A DNA stretch of 36,725 nt. It comes from a virus. The position numbers and the translations under genes are program-made. The stretch is from positions 1-36,725 of IMG/VR virus record IMGVR_UViG_3300025941_000657; one strand, 5' to 3'. Below, in pieces: positions 23,620 through 29,686 of this stretch (positions within the stretch are counted from its first letter, which is position 1; each line of letters starts with the position of its first letter). Under the pieces are notes generated by a model that saw nothing but the letters and a program-made list of their open reading frames with translations, was not told where the DNA came from and made no database searches.

Positions 23620-24651
23620 ATGAGCGAATGGACCGACGCCCTTGCGGGGCCCCTGTTGGCTCAGCACCGCTACGGTGATGGGATTGCGTGGGCCTATGTT
23701 GCCTCGGGAATTACCGAAGACGGCGGTGGCCCGCGGGTGAATACGCAGCAGTTGGTCGACGACGTGTTTGACACGTTCGGCGCTGATCTACGCACCGCTT
23801 CTAGCAATGCGGCCGTTCCTATCGAACTGCTGGTGTCTGCCGTCTGTCTGGTCGCGGCAACGCATGGCGCGACTGCTGCCGCCACCCACGTGCAATACAT
23901 CGACGGCTTCGAGAGCTTCGAGACGACGCCGACGCTTTGCTATGCGGGCTGCACCGGCCTGCGCTGGGATCGCATCACCCAAATCGTCGGCTCAACGACG
24001 CTAGAAGCCTATCTTGCCGATCCGCAAACCGCCATCGACGCCGCCGCAGATCATATGCTTGCCGCGATCCCAGAGACGCGGTTTCAGCCGCCGATGATGG
24101 CCTCGGCGTATAACGCTGACGGACTGCGCTACGACGGCACAGCGAGCTGGCGCATGGCGCAGAATACGCAGATCACCAACTTCGTCGGCTGGTTCAACAC
24201 CGCGGTGCACGCGCTCCAGCTCGATGCCACACCGGCGGGAGCCGCGCCGAGTTTTATGGCAGAACTGCTAACCGTTGGTGCGACGACCCCCTTGCCGCCC
24301 GCGACCACCAGCCAGAGCACGCAGTATTTCAAGACTGAGTCTCAGGCCGCCGTCGATGCCGGTATGATGACGATTTGCGAGAGCAATACTAGCCTCTCAA
24401 CGATCTGGTCGCTGGATGACGTGACCACCACGCAGATGACCAATCTGGCCCTGGGTGTCGGTGCAGGCCAGGGACTGCCGCTGGGCGGCTCCACTTTCTC
24501 CTATCCCGACCGCAACCGCGTCATGCGGGAGATGACCCCGGGCGAGATCCAGATGCTCTACCGCGCCATGAGGGACTACATCACGAATATCATTCTCTAC
24601 GACACAGGCCATCTTCCCAACCTGCCGGGTCAACCGGTGCTCATGACCTGA
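23620..24651 (+). CDS. lysozyme/transglycosylase-like endolysin fused to a tail-chaperone-like C-terminus
   Basis: Residues 1-205 resemble phage peptidoglycan-cleaving enzymes of the lysozyme superfamily. A Glu (E69 in VPIELLVSAVC) sits where soluble transglycosylases place the catalytic acid, and SAYNADGLRYD later recalls the family's AYNAG motif. Residues about 255-343 (MTNLALGVGAGQGLPLGG, REMTPGEIQMLYRAMRDYI) resemble DUF4376-like domains that usually occur in fibre-assembly proteins. It is the last gene of the late operon, a usual place for lysis genes, and a strong terminator follows. It could instead be a virion-associated hydrolase for DNA entry. Confidence 0.6.
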   Translation: MSEWTDALAGPLLAQHRYGDGIAWAYVASGITEDGGGPRVNTQQLVDDVFDTFGADLRTASSNAAVPIELLVSAVCLVAATHGATAAATHVQYIDGFESFETTPTLCYAGCTGLRWDRITQIVGSTTLEAYLADPQTAIDAAADHMLAAIPETRFQPPMMASAYNADGLRYDGTASWRMAQNTQITNFVGWFNTAVHALQLDATPAGAAPSFMAELLTVGATTPLPPATTSQSTQYFKTESQAAVDAGMMTICESNTSLSTIWSLDDVTTTQMTNLALGVGAGQGLPLGGSTFSYPDRNRVMREMTPGEIQMLYRAMRDYITNIILYDTGHLPNLPGQPVLMT

Positions 24652-24713
24652 GAGTTGCCAGGTTCCCGCAGCCCGTGCGATATATGACCGATCATCGGTT
24701 AAGAGACCCCTCC

Positions 24714-24739
24714 GGCCCCCGTTCGCGGGGGCCTTTTTT
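24714..24739 (+). terminator. strong rho-independent terminator of the late operon
   Basis: An 8-bp G+C stem (GGCCCCCG with CGGGGGCC) closes a TTCG tetraloop and is followed by six T. It lies about 60 bases after the endolysin stop. Confidence 0.92.
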
Positions 24740-24801
24740 ATTGTTCGCGGTGTGCACCGTCAGGTCGATCCCGTGCGGTAGTTCCTGGAAACCGGGGTAG
24801 G

Positions 24802-25002
24802 GTGCCAATTATGACGCTGTCGACTGACGTGGAACGGCGCTGCTCCGACGAGGAATACCTCGAAGCTGCCTACTGGAGCATGAAAGCCTGCCTGATCGTG
24901 CTCGCGCAGGCGAACCAAAAACCGCATCCGGCGCTGGCTATCGAGTGCAGCGCGCGCTTAGCATACTGGCAGCAGCGGGCGATTGCGTTCGCGTCGCGGT
25001 GA
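24802..25002 (+). CDS. small hypothetical protein
   Basis: This frame encodes 66 residues from GTG at 24802, or 63 from the in-frame ATG at 24811; the GGGGTAGGG just upstream can serve either start. The product is mostly helical (YLEAAYWSMKACLIVLAQAN) and ends SARLAYWQQRAIAFASR. No domain is recognised. It lies beyond the late terminator and is convergent with the minus-strand operon, so it needs its own promoter, which is not obvious. Confidence 0.5.
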   Translation: MPIMTLSTDVERRCSDEEYLEAAYWSMKACLIVLAQANQKPHPALAIECSARLAYWQQRAIAFASR

Positions 25003-25039
25003 TCTAGAAAAGCTGATGAATCCCTTCGCTGGGGTGAAG

Positions 25040-25303
25040 TTACTGTCGCTCGATCACGTTCATAATGATCTGCATAGCACCGTCATCGCCGTGGAATGGA
25101 CCGCCGGCTAAATCACCATCATCAGGCATGCCTCCATCTGGCGTCCACGGCTGGATCTCATACACGCCGCGCTTCATGTAGATGCTAAAGTTCCCGTCTA
25201 GCAGCGTAGCCGTCCAACCGTTAGGAAACGATGTCTCAGCCCAACGCCCAAGGTCAGGCCTCTCTGGGTGGGGTTGCCAGTTTAGATCATAGAATAGCGG
25301 CAT
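25040..25303 (-). CDS. small hypothetical protein, last gene of minus operon
   Basis: This 87-aa protein starts with ATG after GTGAGGAACG, part of the start-associated repeat. It begins with an aromatic stretch (MPLFYDLNWQPHPERPDLG), then AETSFPNGWTATLLDGNFSIYMK, and has an acidic Gly/Asp-rich middle (GGMPDDGDLAGGPFHGDDG). It looks soluble and beta-rich. No family is recognised. The stop overlaps an orphan repeat copy. Confidence 0.7.
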   Translation of the reverse strand: MPLFYDLNWQPHPERPDLGRWAETSFPNGWTATLLDGNFSIYMKRGVYEIQPWTPDGGMPDDGDLAGGPFHGDDGAMQIIMNVIERQ

Positions 25304-25322
25304 ATACGTTCCTCACCGGGGT

Positions 25323-25535
25323 TCAGTAGCTCATCTCTATTATGACCGATTTGGCCGCCCTGTCGCTGCGGAATTCTTCGTAAGCTCCGCCGCCCATTGA
25401 CCTCTTCTCATACCAATCCCACCAGATCCATATCTTATCCCCATTCTCATTTTCCCCAGCCAACGCGGGAAGGTAGGCGAACCTGCGTTTCCACTCGGAC
25501 CAGTCACCATTCCGCCGCTGCGTAAATGCCGGCAT
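25323..25535 (-). CDS. small hypothetical protein
   Basis: This 70-aa protein is preceded by a repeat copy and a GGGGAT ribosome site. The sequence is Trp-rich (DWSEWKRRFAYLPALAGENE, KIWIWWDWYEKR) and ends AAKSVIIEMSY. Aromatic small proteins of this kind are common in phage early regions; the function is not known. Its stop (TGA) runs into the next repeat copy. Confidence 0.7.
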   Translation of the reverse strand: MPAFTQRRNGDWSEWKRRFAYLPALAGENENGDKIWIWWDWYEKRSMGGGAYEEFRSDRAAKSVIIEMSY

Positions 25536-25559
25536 CCGTTTTATCCCCAGGGGTGAAGT

Positions 25560-25742
25560 TCATTCTGATCGTTGCGGAATACCCCACCTTAGCAAAGCGG
25601 GATCCTGCTCAGCCCCGCCACAGGTTGGGCAGCTATAATAGCAGTTCAATTCCCTCTGCTCGGCTGGGCTCATATCAATGCCAGATATCTGCTGGTATAG
25701 CGTTCCACATTCTCTGCACCTGCCAGGCATTCGGTAGGCCAT
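25560..25742 (-). CDS. small zinc-ribbon-like protein
   Basis: The ATG at 25742 is chosen because GGAGCGG lies seven bases upstream and because the previous gene stops at 25762; longer in-frame ATGs would overlap that gene. The 60-aa product has two Cys pairs, CREC near residue 8 and CPTC near residue 38, typical of a zinc ribbon. A conserved-looking ISGIDMSPAEQRELN lies between them. Zinc ribbons bind nucleic acid or protein partners; the partner is not evident. Confidence 0.65.
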   Translation of the reverse strand: MAYRMPGRCRECGTLYQQISGIDMSPAEQRELNCYYSCPTCGGAEQDPALLRWGIPQRSE

Positions 25743-25761
25743 TTTCCGCTCCGGAGTTAAG

Positions 25762-26016
25762 TTAATCCAATAGACCGGCCCGACGAAGCGCCGATATTCG
25801 CTGCTGAAGTGCCTCAAGCTCACTGGCTTGATAATGCCAATTAAGTTGGCGCTCATCACCCGCCACGGGTTTGTCTGGGTCCATTCCGAACTCGGCGCAA
25901 AGCTCCCGAGCGATAGGTTCGAGATGCTGGAACTTTGGTAACTGCTCTGACCATATGCGCCAGTAGTCGTCTTCCGCAGGACGACTCGATTCTGACTTTT
26001 CCTTCCACGGCCACAT
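25762..26016 (-). CDS. small hypothetical protein
   Basis: This 84-aa protein begins MWPWKEKSES and has a repeat copy with GAGGAA about twelve bases upstream. The middle (LEPIARELCAEFGMDPDKPVAGD) and the helical C-terminus (QASELEALQQRISALRRAGLLD) look like a small helical bundle. No family is recognised. It is separated from the zinc-ribbon gene by one repeat copy. Confidence 0.7.
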   Translation of the reverse strand: MWPWKEKSESSRPAEDDYWRIWSEQLPKFQHLEPIARELCAEFGMDPDKPVAGDERQLNWHYQASELEALQQRISALRRAGLLD

Positions 26017-26055
26017 CTGTGTGTGCGTTCCTCAATCGGGGTCTAGTATCAGGTC

Positions 26056-26184
26056 TTATGGTATTAGCTGCCAAAGCTGCCATGCACCGAACAATAGCAG
26101 GGCAAGAAGGCTGCTCGCGCAGATTGTGATGAGCGCGACCAGCAACTCTGGGACTTCGGAAAGTCTGTGTCTGTCTTCACTCAT
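26056..26184 (-). CDS. 42-aa single-pass membrane protein
   Basis: This small frame starts with ATG seven bases after the preceding stop, inside a repeat copy (CTAAACCCCAG-ATG), so translation is probably coupled. The product begins MSEDRHRLSEVPEL and carries one strongly hydrophobic segment (about 14-33: LLVALITICASSLLALLLFG), then a short WQLWQLIP tail. It fills the interval between two repeat copies, which supports it as a gene. The role is unknown. Confidence 0.6.
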   Translation of the reverse strand: MSEDRHRLSEVPELLVALITICASSLLALLLFGAWQLWQLIP

Positions 26185-26191
26185 CTGGGGT

Positions 26192-26488
26192 TTAGTTGAC
26201 CTTAGCGTTAGACTGATAAGTGTCATGTGATTGACACCCCAGAGGAATATTGGATGCCACCACCTTAGTCAGCCACTCTCTGTGAGCATCATCGTTAGCA
26301 ACTGATGCGATAAGCATTCCAGTCGCGCTTCCCACCATCATAAAAATATTGTTGTAGAAGCCCCACTGATCTGGAACATCCCAATCCCCGACGGCGCCAT
26401 CCACATAGTGCCTTCTGATAACTTCCGTCCACGCGCTTATGAGCGCGTGCCTTACTTCACGGTTCTTGGGTGTCAGCGGCTCATTCAT
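26192..26488 (-). CDS. small hypothetical protein
   Basis: This 98-aa protein starts with ATG after GGTGAGAG in a repeat copy. It begins MNEPLTPKNREVRHALIS with a helical head, then a mildly hydrophobic stretch (FYNNIFMMVGSATGMLIASVA, about 44-64) and a polar tail. It could be weakly membrane-associated. No family is recognised. Its stop is followed by the next repeat copy and the 42-aa gene. Confidence 0.7.
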   Translation of the reverse strand: MNEPLTPKNREVRHALISAWTEVIRRHYVDGAVGDWDVPDQWGFYNNIFMMVGSATGMLIASVANDDAHREWLTKVVASNIPLGCQSHDTYQSNAKVN

Positions 26489-26522
26489 GGCAATCTCTCA
26501 CCGGGGTTAAGTTTATTAGCAA

Positions 26523-26798
26523 TCACGAGCCACATCGATAGGCCACAAACCATAATGCAATGCCGAAGAAGGACAGAAAGATCGCAGCCACCGATAGACT
26601 GCATGCCCAGTCTGCCGAGGCATGTCCTCCAGTCATGAGGTAGCAAGTTACGTCAATCGCTAAGAACATCAAGCAGCCTAATATAACAGGACCCATAATA
26701 AGAATCATTAGTATGCAAAGGACGCAGATCTCCGGACTGCCTTCCCGTTTATACGCCGGCAGGCTATGCGGTGCCAGGTTTGCTCCGTAGTAAGGCAT
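26523..26798 (-). CDS. small two-helix membrane protein
   Basis: This 91-aa protein has two hydrophobic segments, about 25-50 (VLCILMILIMGPVILGCLMF) and 67-86 (LSVAAIFLSFFGIALWFVAY), joined by a short polar loop. Its ATG lies about eleven bases after a GAGGA ribosome site that is part of a repeat copy. The tRNA gene is just upstream on the same strand. Topology alone would fit a holin-like or exclusion protein, but nothing specific supports either. Confidence 0.65.
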   Translation of the reverse strand: MPYYGANLAPHSLPAYKREGSPEICVLCILMILIMGPVILGCLMFLAIDVTCYLMTGGHASADWACSLSVAAIFLSFFGIALWFVAYRCGS

Positions 26799-26833
26799 TT
26801 AGGCGCCATCCTCAATCGGGGTTGAGTTACAGT

Positions 26834-26919
26834 TGGTGGACAGGGCTGGATTCGAACCAGCGTGCCTCGTAGGGACCAGATTTACAGTCTGGCGGTTTCA
26901 GCCTCTCACCCACCTGTCC
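26834..26919 (-). tRNA. tRNA-Tyr (anticodon GTA), CCA encoded
   Basis: The minus strand folds as a class II tRNA: acceptor GGACAGG/CCTGTCC, anticodon stem CCAGA/TCTGG around CTGTAAA (GTA at 26883-26885), a long variable arm with a CCT/AGG stem, and T arm GCTGG-TTCGAAT-CCAGC. Discriminator A and CCA are encoded. It lies eight bases after an upstream gene's stop, so it is probably cut from the operon transcript. Confidence 0.93.
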
Positions 26920-26926
26920 TAACTCT

Positions 26927-27307
26927 CTATAGTGAAGCATCTTCAGGAGTCTGCCACCGACGTATTCCCGCAGCCGTCCCACGATTTGACGCAATCATGT
27001 ATCGGCCAATCGCAGCGCACACAATGTCGGCCATTCGCTGTTCGCCAATAACTAGCGTATCTGGGATCTTCGATAGTTTGTGCGGCAGAAAGGTCAGTCT
27101 GGCCAACACTTTGTCTTTTTGTCCAAAGGAGAGATTGCCTCCACTATGGCTCGCAACTCTGATTACTCCCTCACGTCCTGGGAATTGGTAGTAAACAGAC
27201 TCACTTTGCATTGAGACGTAGGCAACCTCAAAGCCTGCCATCTTCAGAAGACTTGCTGCCTCATCGCAGGCTTGCAGTGTCGTCAGGATGCGCCTTGGCT
27301 CTCTCAT
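26927..27307 (-). CDS. hypothetical protein of the minus operon
   Basis: This 126-aa soluble protein begins MREPRRILTTLQACDEAASL. An alpha/beta core follows (LKMAGFEVAYVSMQSESVYY, then VIRVASHSGGNLSFGQKDKV), and later LVIGEQRMADIVCAAIGRYM. Its ATG overlaps the stop of the preceding 48-aa frame (ATGA). It resembles no family I can name; the overall size and mix would suit a small regulatory or nuclease-inhibitor type protein, but that is not supported. Confidence 0.65.
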   Translation of the reverse strand: MREPRRILTTLQACDEAASLLKMAGFEVAYVSMQSESVYYQFPGREGVIRVASHSGGNLSFGQKDKVLARLTFLPHKLSKIPDTLVIGEQRMADIVCAAIGRYMIASNRGTAAGIRRWQTPEDASL

Positions 27308-27450
27308 TTAACCGGGGTGAGGTTTACTTCTATGCCCCATGGCCACATGCGTAACCCGATACTCTTGTTCCGCGCTCTTGCGAGCGTCGGGAGCGGCGCA
27401 TGCCACATTTCGCCGGTGTGGTTCCTAAGAACGACCATGAGGTTCGTCAT
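27304..27450 (-). CDS. 48-aa first frame of the minus operon
   Basis: This is the first frame after the minus-strand promoter at 27484-27512. It encodes 48 residues, MTNLMVVLRNHTGEMWH to IEVNLTPVK, and its stop overlaps the next start by four bases. A ribosome site is weak; AGGAAA lies about 20 bases before the ATG and a second ATG follows four codons later. It could be a leader peptide that couples translation into the next gene. Confidence 0.45.
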   Translation of the reverse strand: MTNLMVVLRNHTGEMWHAPLPTLARARNKSIGLRMWPWGIEVNLTPVK

Positions 27451-27468
27451 AATCCGGTGTCTGGTTTG

Positions 27469-27485
27469 TTTCCTGTTGACAGAAA
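27469..27485. promoter_or_regulatory. near-palindrome overlapping the plus promoter -35, possible operator
   Basis: TTTCcTGT-tg-ACAGAAA is a 7-bp inverted repeat with one bulged base. It covers the plus-strand -35 (27476-27481) and touches the minus-strand -10 (27484-27489). A bound regulator could act on both promoters at once. Confidence 0.45.
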
Positions 27486-27505
27486 CCTAGCCAATAAACT
27501 ACATT
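27476..27505 (+). promoter_or_regulatory. sigma70-type promoter for the recombinase and tagged-gene operon
   Basis: TTGACA (27476-27481), 18-base spacer, TACATT (27500-27505). It reads into the recombinase gene at 27541. Confidence 0.6.
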
Positions 27506-27512
27506 GCGTCAA
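27484..27512 (-). promoter_or_regulatory. sigma70-type promoter for the minus operon
   Basis: In minus sense TTGACG (27512-27507), 17-base spacer, TAGGTT (27489-27484). It reads into the 48-aa frame and the small-gene/tRNA operon and overlaps the plus promoter almost completely. Confidence 0.6.
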
Positions 27513-27540
27513 GAGGAAAGTTTAGGAGTCTGTAAATCAG

Positions 27541-28173
27541 GTGCCACGGAAGCCGAAAGCCAAGGATCAGCCGCCTCCCCGGCCGACCGAGGAGCCGCAC
27601 AAAATGGGTTATGCCCGCGTCTCCACGTCCGACCAGGATTTGCGGATGCAGCGGGACGCCCTGATTGCTGCCGGCGTCGATCCACGGGACATCTGGGAGG
27701 AGAAGGTCAGTGGCACCAGCTTGTCCAAGCGCAAGCAGTTCCACTTCATGATGAAGGACGTTCGCGAGGGCGATATCGTCTATGTGTGGAAGCTGGACCG
27801 GCTCGCACGCAATGCCGTGGACCTCTACCAGACGGCTAAGCTGATTGAGGACAGGGGCGCTACGCTGGTCGTCCTGACCATGCCTGGCATGGACACCGGA
27901 ACGCCCGTAGGCCGCGCCATGTTCGGCATGCTGGCCGTGTTCGCAGAGTTTGAGCGTGCCATTGCCCATGAGCGCACGATGGCCGGTCTGAGGGCGGCGC
28001 GGGAGCGGGGATGGAAGGGGCGTCAATCCAAGTTCAGCGATGACGAAGTGCTGGCTACCCAGCATCTCCCGAAGGCTGTGGCCGCGCGCCAAATAGGGAT
28101 CACGCCGGCGGGATACGGTAAGCGGTTAGCGAAAGCTTTAGAGAACCGTGCGAAAGGGAAATCTGATGAGTGA
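27541..28173 (+). CDS. serine recombinase (resolvase/invertase family)
   Basis: This 210-aa protein has the catalytic Ser28 in GYARVSTSDQD, the WKLDRLARN arginine motif (about 95-103), the E-helix region FAEFERAIAHERTMAGLRAA, and a C-terminal helix-turn-helix (about 175-200, LPKAVAARQIGITPAGYGKR). Length fits small resolvases and invertases. It uses GTG with AGGAG twelve bases upstream; the extra 20 Lys/Pro-rich N-terminal residues are unusual, and an ATG at 27604 would give a standard start. It could resolve multimers of a circular element or invert a segment; no paired recombination sites are visible here. It is first in the tagged-gene operon. Confidence 0.88.
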   Translation: MPRKPKAKDQPPPRPTEEPHKMGYARVSTSDQDLRMQRDALIAAGVDPRDIWEEKVSGTSLSKRKQFHFMMKDVREGDIVYVWKLDRLARNAVDLYQTAKLIEDRGATLVVLTMPGMDTGTPVGRAMFGMLAVFAEFERAIAHERTMAGLRAARERGWKGRQSKFSDDEVLATQHLPKAVAARQIGITPAGYGKRLAKALENRAKGKSDE

Positions 28174-28363
28174 GAAAGATACGACACTCTCATGCCCCCA
28201 CTGCGGTGGATGGCTGATTAGCCGCGCGGCTAGTGCTTACAGGGACGCTCATTGGCGCGCGTCCGTCCTGCGGGAAGCCCCCAAGGAGGTCTGGGAGGCT
28301 TACCGAGCTGACGGCATCGGCTTGATGGATGCCCTCTCGATGGAGCTGTCCTATGCCGGATGA
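28166..28363 (+). CDS. tagged small protein with CxxC motif
   Basis: The ATG at 28166 is chosen: GGGAA lies just upstream, and this start gives the tag MSEKDTT. It overlaps the recombinase stop by eight bases (28166-28173). The 65-aa product has a CPHCGG pair near residue 10 and a helical remainder (SAYRDAHWRASVLREAPKEV). A single Cys pair may be half of a zinc site completed in a dimer. The function is unknown. Confidence 0.65.
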   Translation: MSEKDTTLSCPHCGGWLISRAASAYRDAHWRASVLREAPKEVWEAYRADGIGLMDALSMELSYAG

Positions 28364-28514
28364 AGATCACCCAGACCGATCCCAGACGACCCAACACTGG
28401 ACCAGCCGTTATTACGCAACGGTTCTGTCTCTAGTGCTGTCCTGGGGCTTCGTGTGGGGCATTGTCATTGGGGCACATCTCGAAAAGATTACGGAATTTC
28501 TGAATGACCGATAA
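28353..28514 (+). CDS. tagged single-pass membrane protein
   Basis: The ATG at 28353 follows GGAG by eight bases and gives the long tag MPDEDHPDRSQTT. The 53-aa protein then has one hydrophobic segment (about 21-42, YYATVLSLVLSWGFVWGIVI) and a polar tail ending EFLNDR. The tag would lie on one side of the membrane. It contains the first copy of an exact 28-bp direct repeat. Confidence 0.65.
   Translation: MPDEDHPDRSQTTQHWTSRYYATVLSLVLSWGFVWGIVIGAHLEKITEFLNDR
28364..28391 (+). repeat. 28-bp exact direct repeat, copy 1
   Basis: Identical to 28735-28762; both encode the DHPDRSQTT part of the tag in the same reading frame, 371 bases apart. Perfect identity in otherwise unrelated genes suggests recent copying of the tag. 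Confidence 0.9.
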
Positions 28515-28698
28515 ATCAACCACAGCTTCAGTTGAGCTTGGTCGCGTGGCATTTAGAGAGTTCATGGAAGGTAATCCCAATCCCTTTCCGCTGGGGTCAT
28601 TGGATAGGATGTGGTGGTGGTCGGCTTTCATTCGTGAAGCAGAGCGCGTGCGCGATGATGCGATTAATCAGTGGTCTATTAAAGAGGCAATGAAATGA
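28504..28698 (+). CDS. tagged small protein
   Basis: This 64-aa protein starts MTDKSTTASVEL. Its first eleven bases (ATGACCGATAA) contain the stop codon of the preceding gene. The rest is helical (VAFREFMEGN, then WWWSAFIREAERVRDDAINQ) and has no known domain. The stop overlaps a possible 11-codon frame (28695-28730) leading into the next gene. Confidence 0.65.
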   Translation: MTDKSTTASVELGRVAFREFMEGNPNPFPLGSLDRMWWWSAFIREAERVRDDAINQWSIKEAMK

Positions 28699-28726
28699 GT
28701 TCGGCTGAACAGAGAGGGGGTGGACG

Positions 28727-29029
28727 ATGAGTGCAGATCACCCAGACCGATCCCAGACGACCACCGAGGAGCATGACCAGGACGCCAAGGTGCATGAGGA
28801 TTTGGGGCGGGCCAGCGTGACGCGGAGAAAGATCCGACCACGATCCGATACGACACTCATCAACCACGTGGCCGCTGCGCTTGCTAGGGAAGCTGGATGG
28901 GTAACGCCGTTGATGGAGATGGAAGCGGAATTTGTGCTCGGATATCAACGGCGAGCCCAAGCCGCGATTATCGCCATGAAGGACTGGGAACGCGAGCAAC
29001 GGTTGTTTGGAGATCACCCCCATGACTGA
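28727..29029 (+). CDS. tagged small protein
   Basis: This 100-aa protein starts MSADHPDRSQTT after a strong GAGGGGGTGG. It contains the second copy of the 28-bp repeat. The body is charged and helical (ASVTRRKIRPRSD, then HVAAALAREAGWVTPLMEME and RRAQAAIIAMKDWEREQRL). An 11-codon frame upstream (28695-28730, MSSAEQRGGGR) overlaps its start and may couple translation. No family is recognised. Confidence 0.68.
   Translation: MSADHPDRSQTTTEEHDQDAKVHEDLGRASVTRRKIRPRSDTTLINHVAAALAREAGWVTPLMEMEAEFVLGYQRRAQAAIIAMKDWEREQRLFGDHPHD
28735..28762 (+). repeat. 28-bp exact direct repeat, copy 2
   Basis: Identical to 28364-28391, in the same frame relative to the tag (DHPDRSQTT). Confidence 0.9.
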
Positions 29030-29231
29030 CAACACGACGATTCCGGAATTCCTTCGTCCCATAGCCCATGACGATGGCACCCTGGAGGGAACGCTGCCGG
29101 GAGATCGGGGCGGCTATGTCATCCTGCCGTGTGATAGCGGTCTGGTGCTGCTCGACGGAGTATGGACACCCTCGCAGCTCCGCGCGATTGCTGACTACGC
29201 AGAGAGCATTGGAGTTCATAATGCCCGATAA
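29022..29231 (+). CDS. tagged small protein
   Basis: The ATG at 29022 has TTTGGAG nine bases upstream and gives MTDNTTIPEFLRP; its first eight bases (ATGACTGA) contain the previous stop. The 69-aa product has LEGTLPGDRGGYVILPCDSG and ends in a helix (PSQLRAIADYAESIGVHNAR). It appears to be a compact alpha/beta protein with no recognised family. Confidence 0.65.
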   Translation: MTDNTTIPEFLRPIAHDDGTLEGTLPGDRGGYVILPCDSGLVLLDGVWTPSQLRAIADYAESIGVHNAR

Positions 29232-29454
29232 CTCATCGACCATAAGAGAGGCCGGGGAATGGCATGCCCGTCACGAGCCTATTAGCGCTCTACTTCCAGA
29301 CGACGGACAGCCCAGAGTGTTTGTGGAGAGCGACGACTTCGCGCACGATGTCAGGCTATATGTAAGTGGTGACTTTAAAGACGATGAACAGCGATTAGCA
29401 TACGCGAACGAAATTGCTCGGCGCCTGAACGCCTGGGAGTCTCAGAATGGCTGA
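29221..29454 (+). CDS. tagged small protein
   Basis: The ATG at 29221 has GGAG six bases upstream and gives MPDNSSTIREAGEWHAR; the first eleven bases (ATGCCCGATAA) contain the previous stop. The 77-aa protein has acidic loops (ALLPDDGQPRVFVESDDF) and the helical end AYANEIARRLNAWESQ. The function is unknown. Confidence 0.65.
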   Translation: MPDNSSTIREAGEWHARHEPISALLPDDGQPRVFVESDDFAHDVRLYVSGDFKDDEQRLAYANEIARRLNAWESQNG

Positions 29455-29686
29455 AAACCCCACCACCCACAAGGTCCGAGAGAATGACCCTATCTACCGC
29501 ATTCGCCAACGCGAATCGACGGTCCAGATCGGATGGGTGCAAGGCAGGTTTCGGCATATCGATGAATGGATGACACGACTTGGGCTACATTCCAGGTCTC
29601 CACAGTTTCTATCCGAGCCCATCAGCGACGAGTCCCGCCGCAAAATAGACAATAGGCTCGCTAGCGTTCCGAGAATCAAACTATGA
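29447..29686 (+). CDS. tagged small protein
   Basis: This 79-aa protein starts MAENPTTHKVREND after GGGAG, and its first eight bases (ATGGCTGA) contain the previous stop. The body is basic (YRIRQRESTVQIGWVQGRFR) and ends SRRKIDNRLASVPRIKL. It could bind nucleic acid by charge, but no motif shows it. Confidence 0.65.
   Translation: MAENPTTHKVRENDPIYRIRQRESTVQIGWVQGRFRHIDEWMTRLGLHSRSPQFLSEPISDESRRKIDNRLASVPRIKL

Larger units (their letters stand above)
25031..27325 (-). repeat. start-associated repeat family of the minus operon (nine copies)
   Basis: Nine copies of ACTNNACCCC (gene sense; GGGGTNNAGT on the plus strand, with one C-to-T change in one copy and one T-to-C in another) lie at about 25031, 25318, 25550, 25753, 26038, 26187, 26503, 26818 and 27313. 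Eight sit 5-25 bases upstream of a minus-strand start codon, just before or merged with the ribosome site (often CCCCGGTGAGG or CCCCGATTGAGG). The copy at 25031 follows the last gene and has no gene after it. Confidence 0.8.

Noticed and set aside
25743-25859. Longer N-terminus for the zinc-ribbon gene.
   Set aside because: It would overlap the upstream gene, and the internal ATG at 25742 has its own GGAG site after a start-associated repeat.
25031-27325. Reading the minus repeats as a CRISPR array.
   Set aside because: Spacing is irregular (about 150-500 bases), each interval holds a gene or tRNA, and the core is only ten bases.
28695-28730. An 11-codon frame (MSSAEQRGGGR) before the 28727 gene.
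   Set aside because: It is too short to call as a gene; it overlaps both neighbours and may only couple translation. It is mentioned under that gene.
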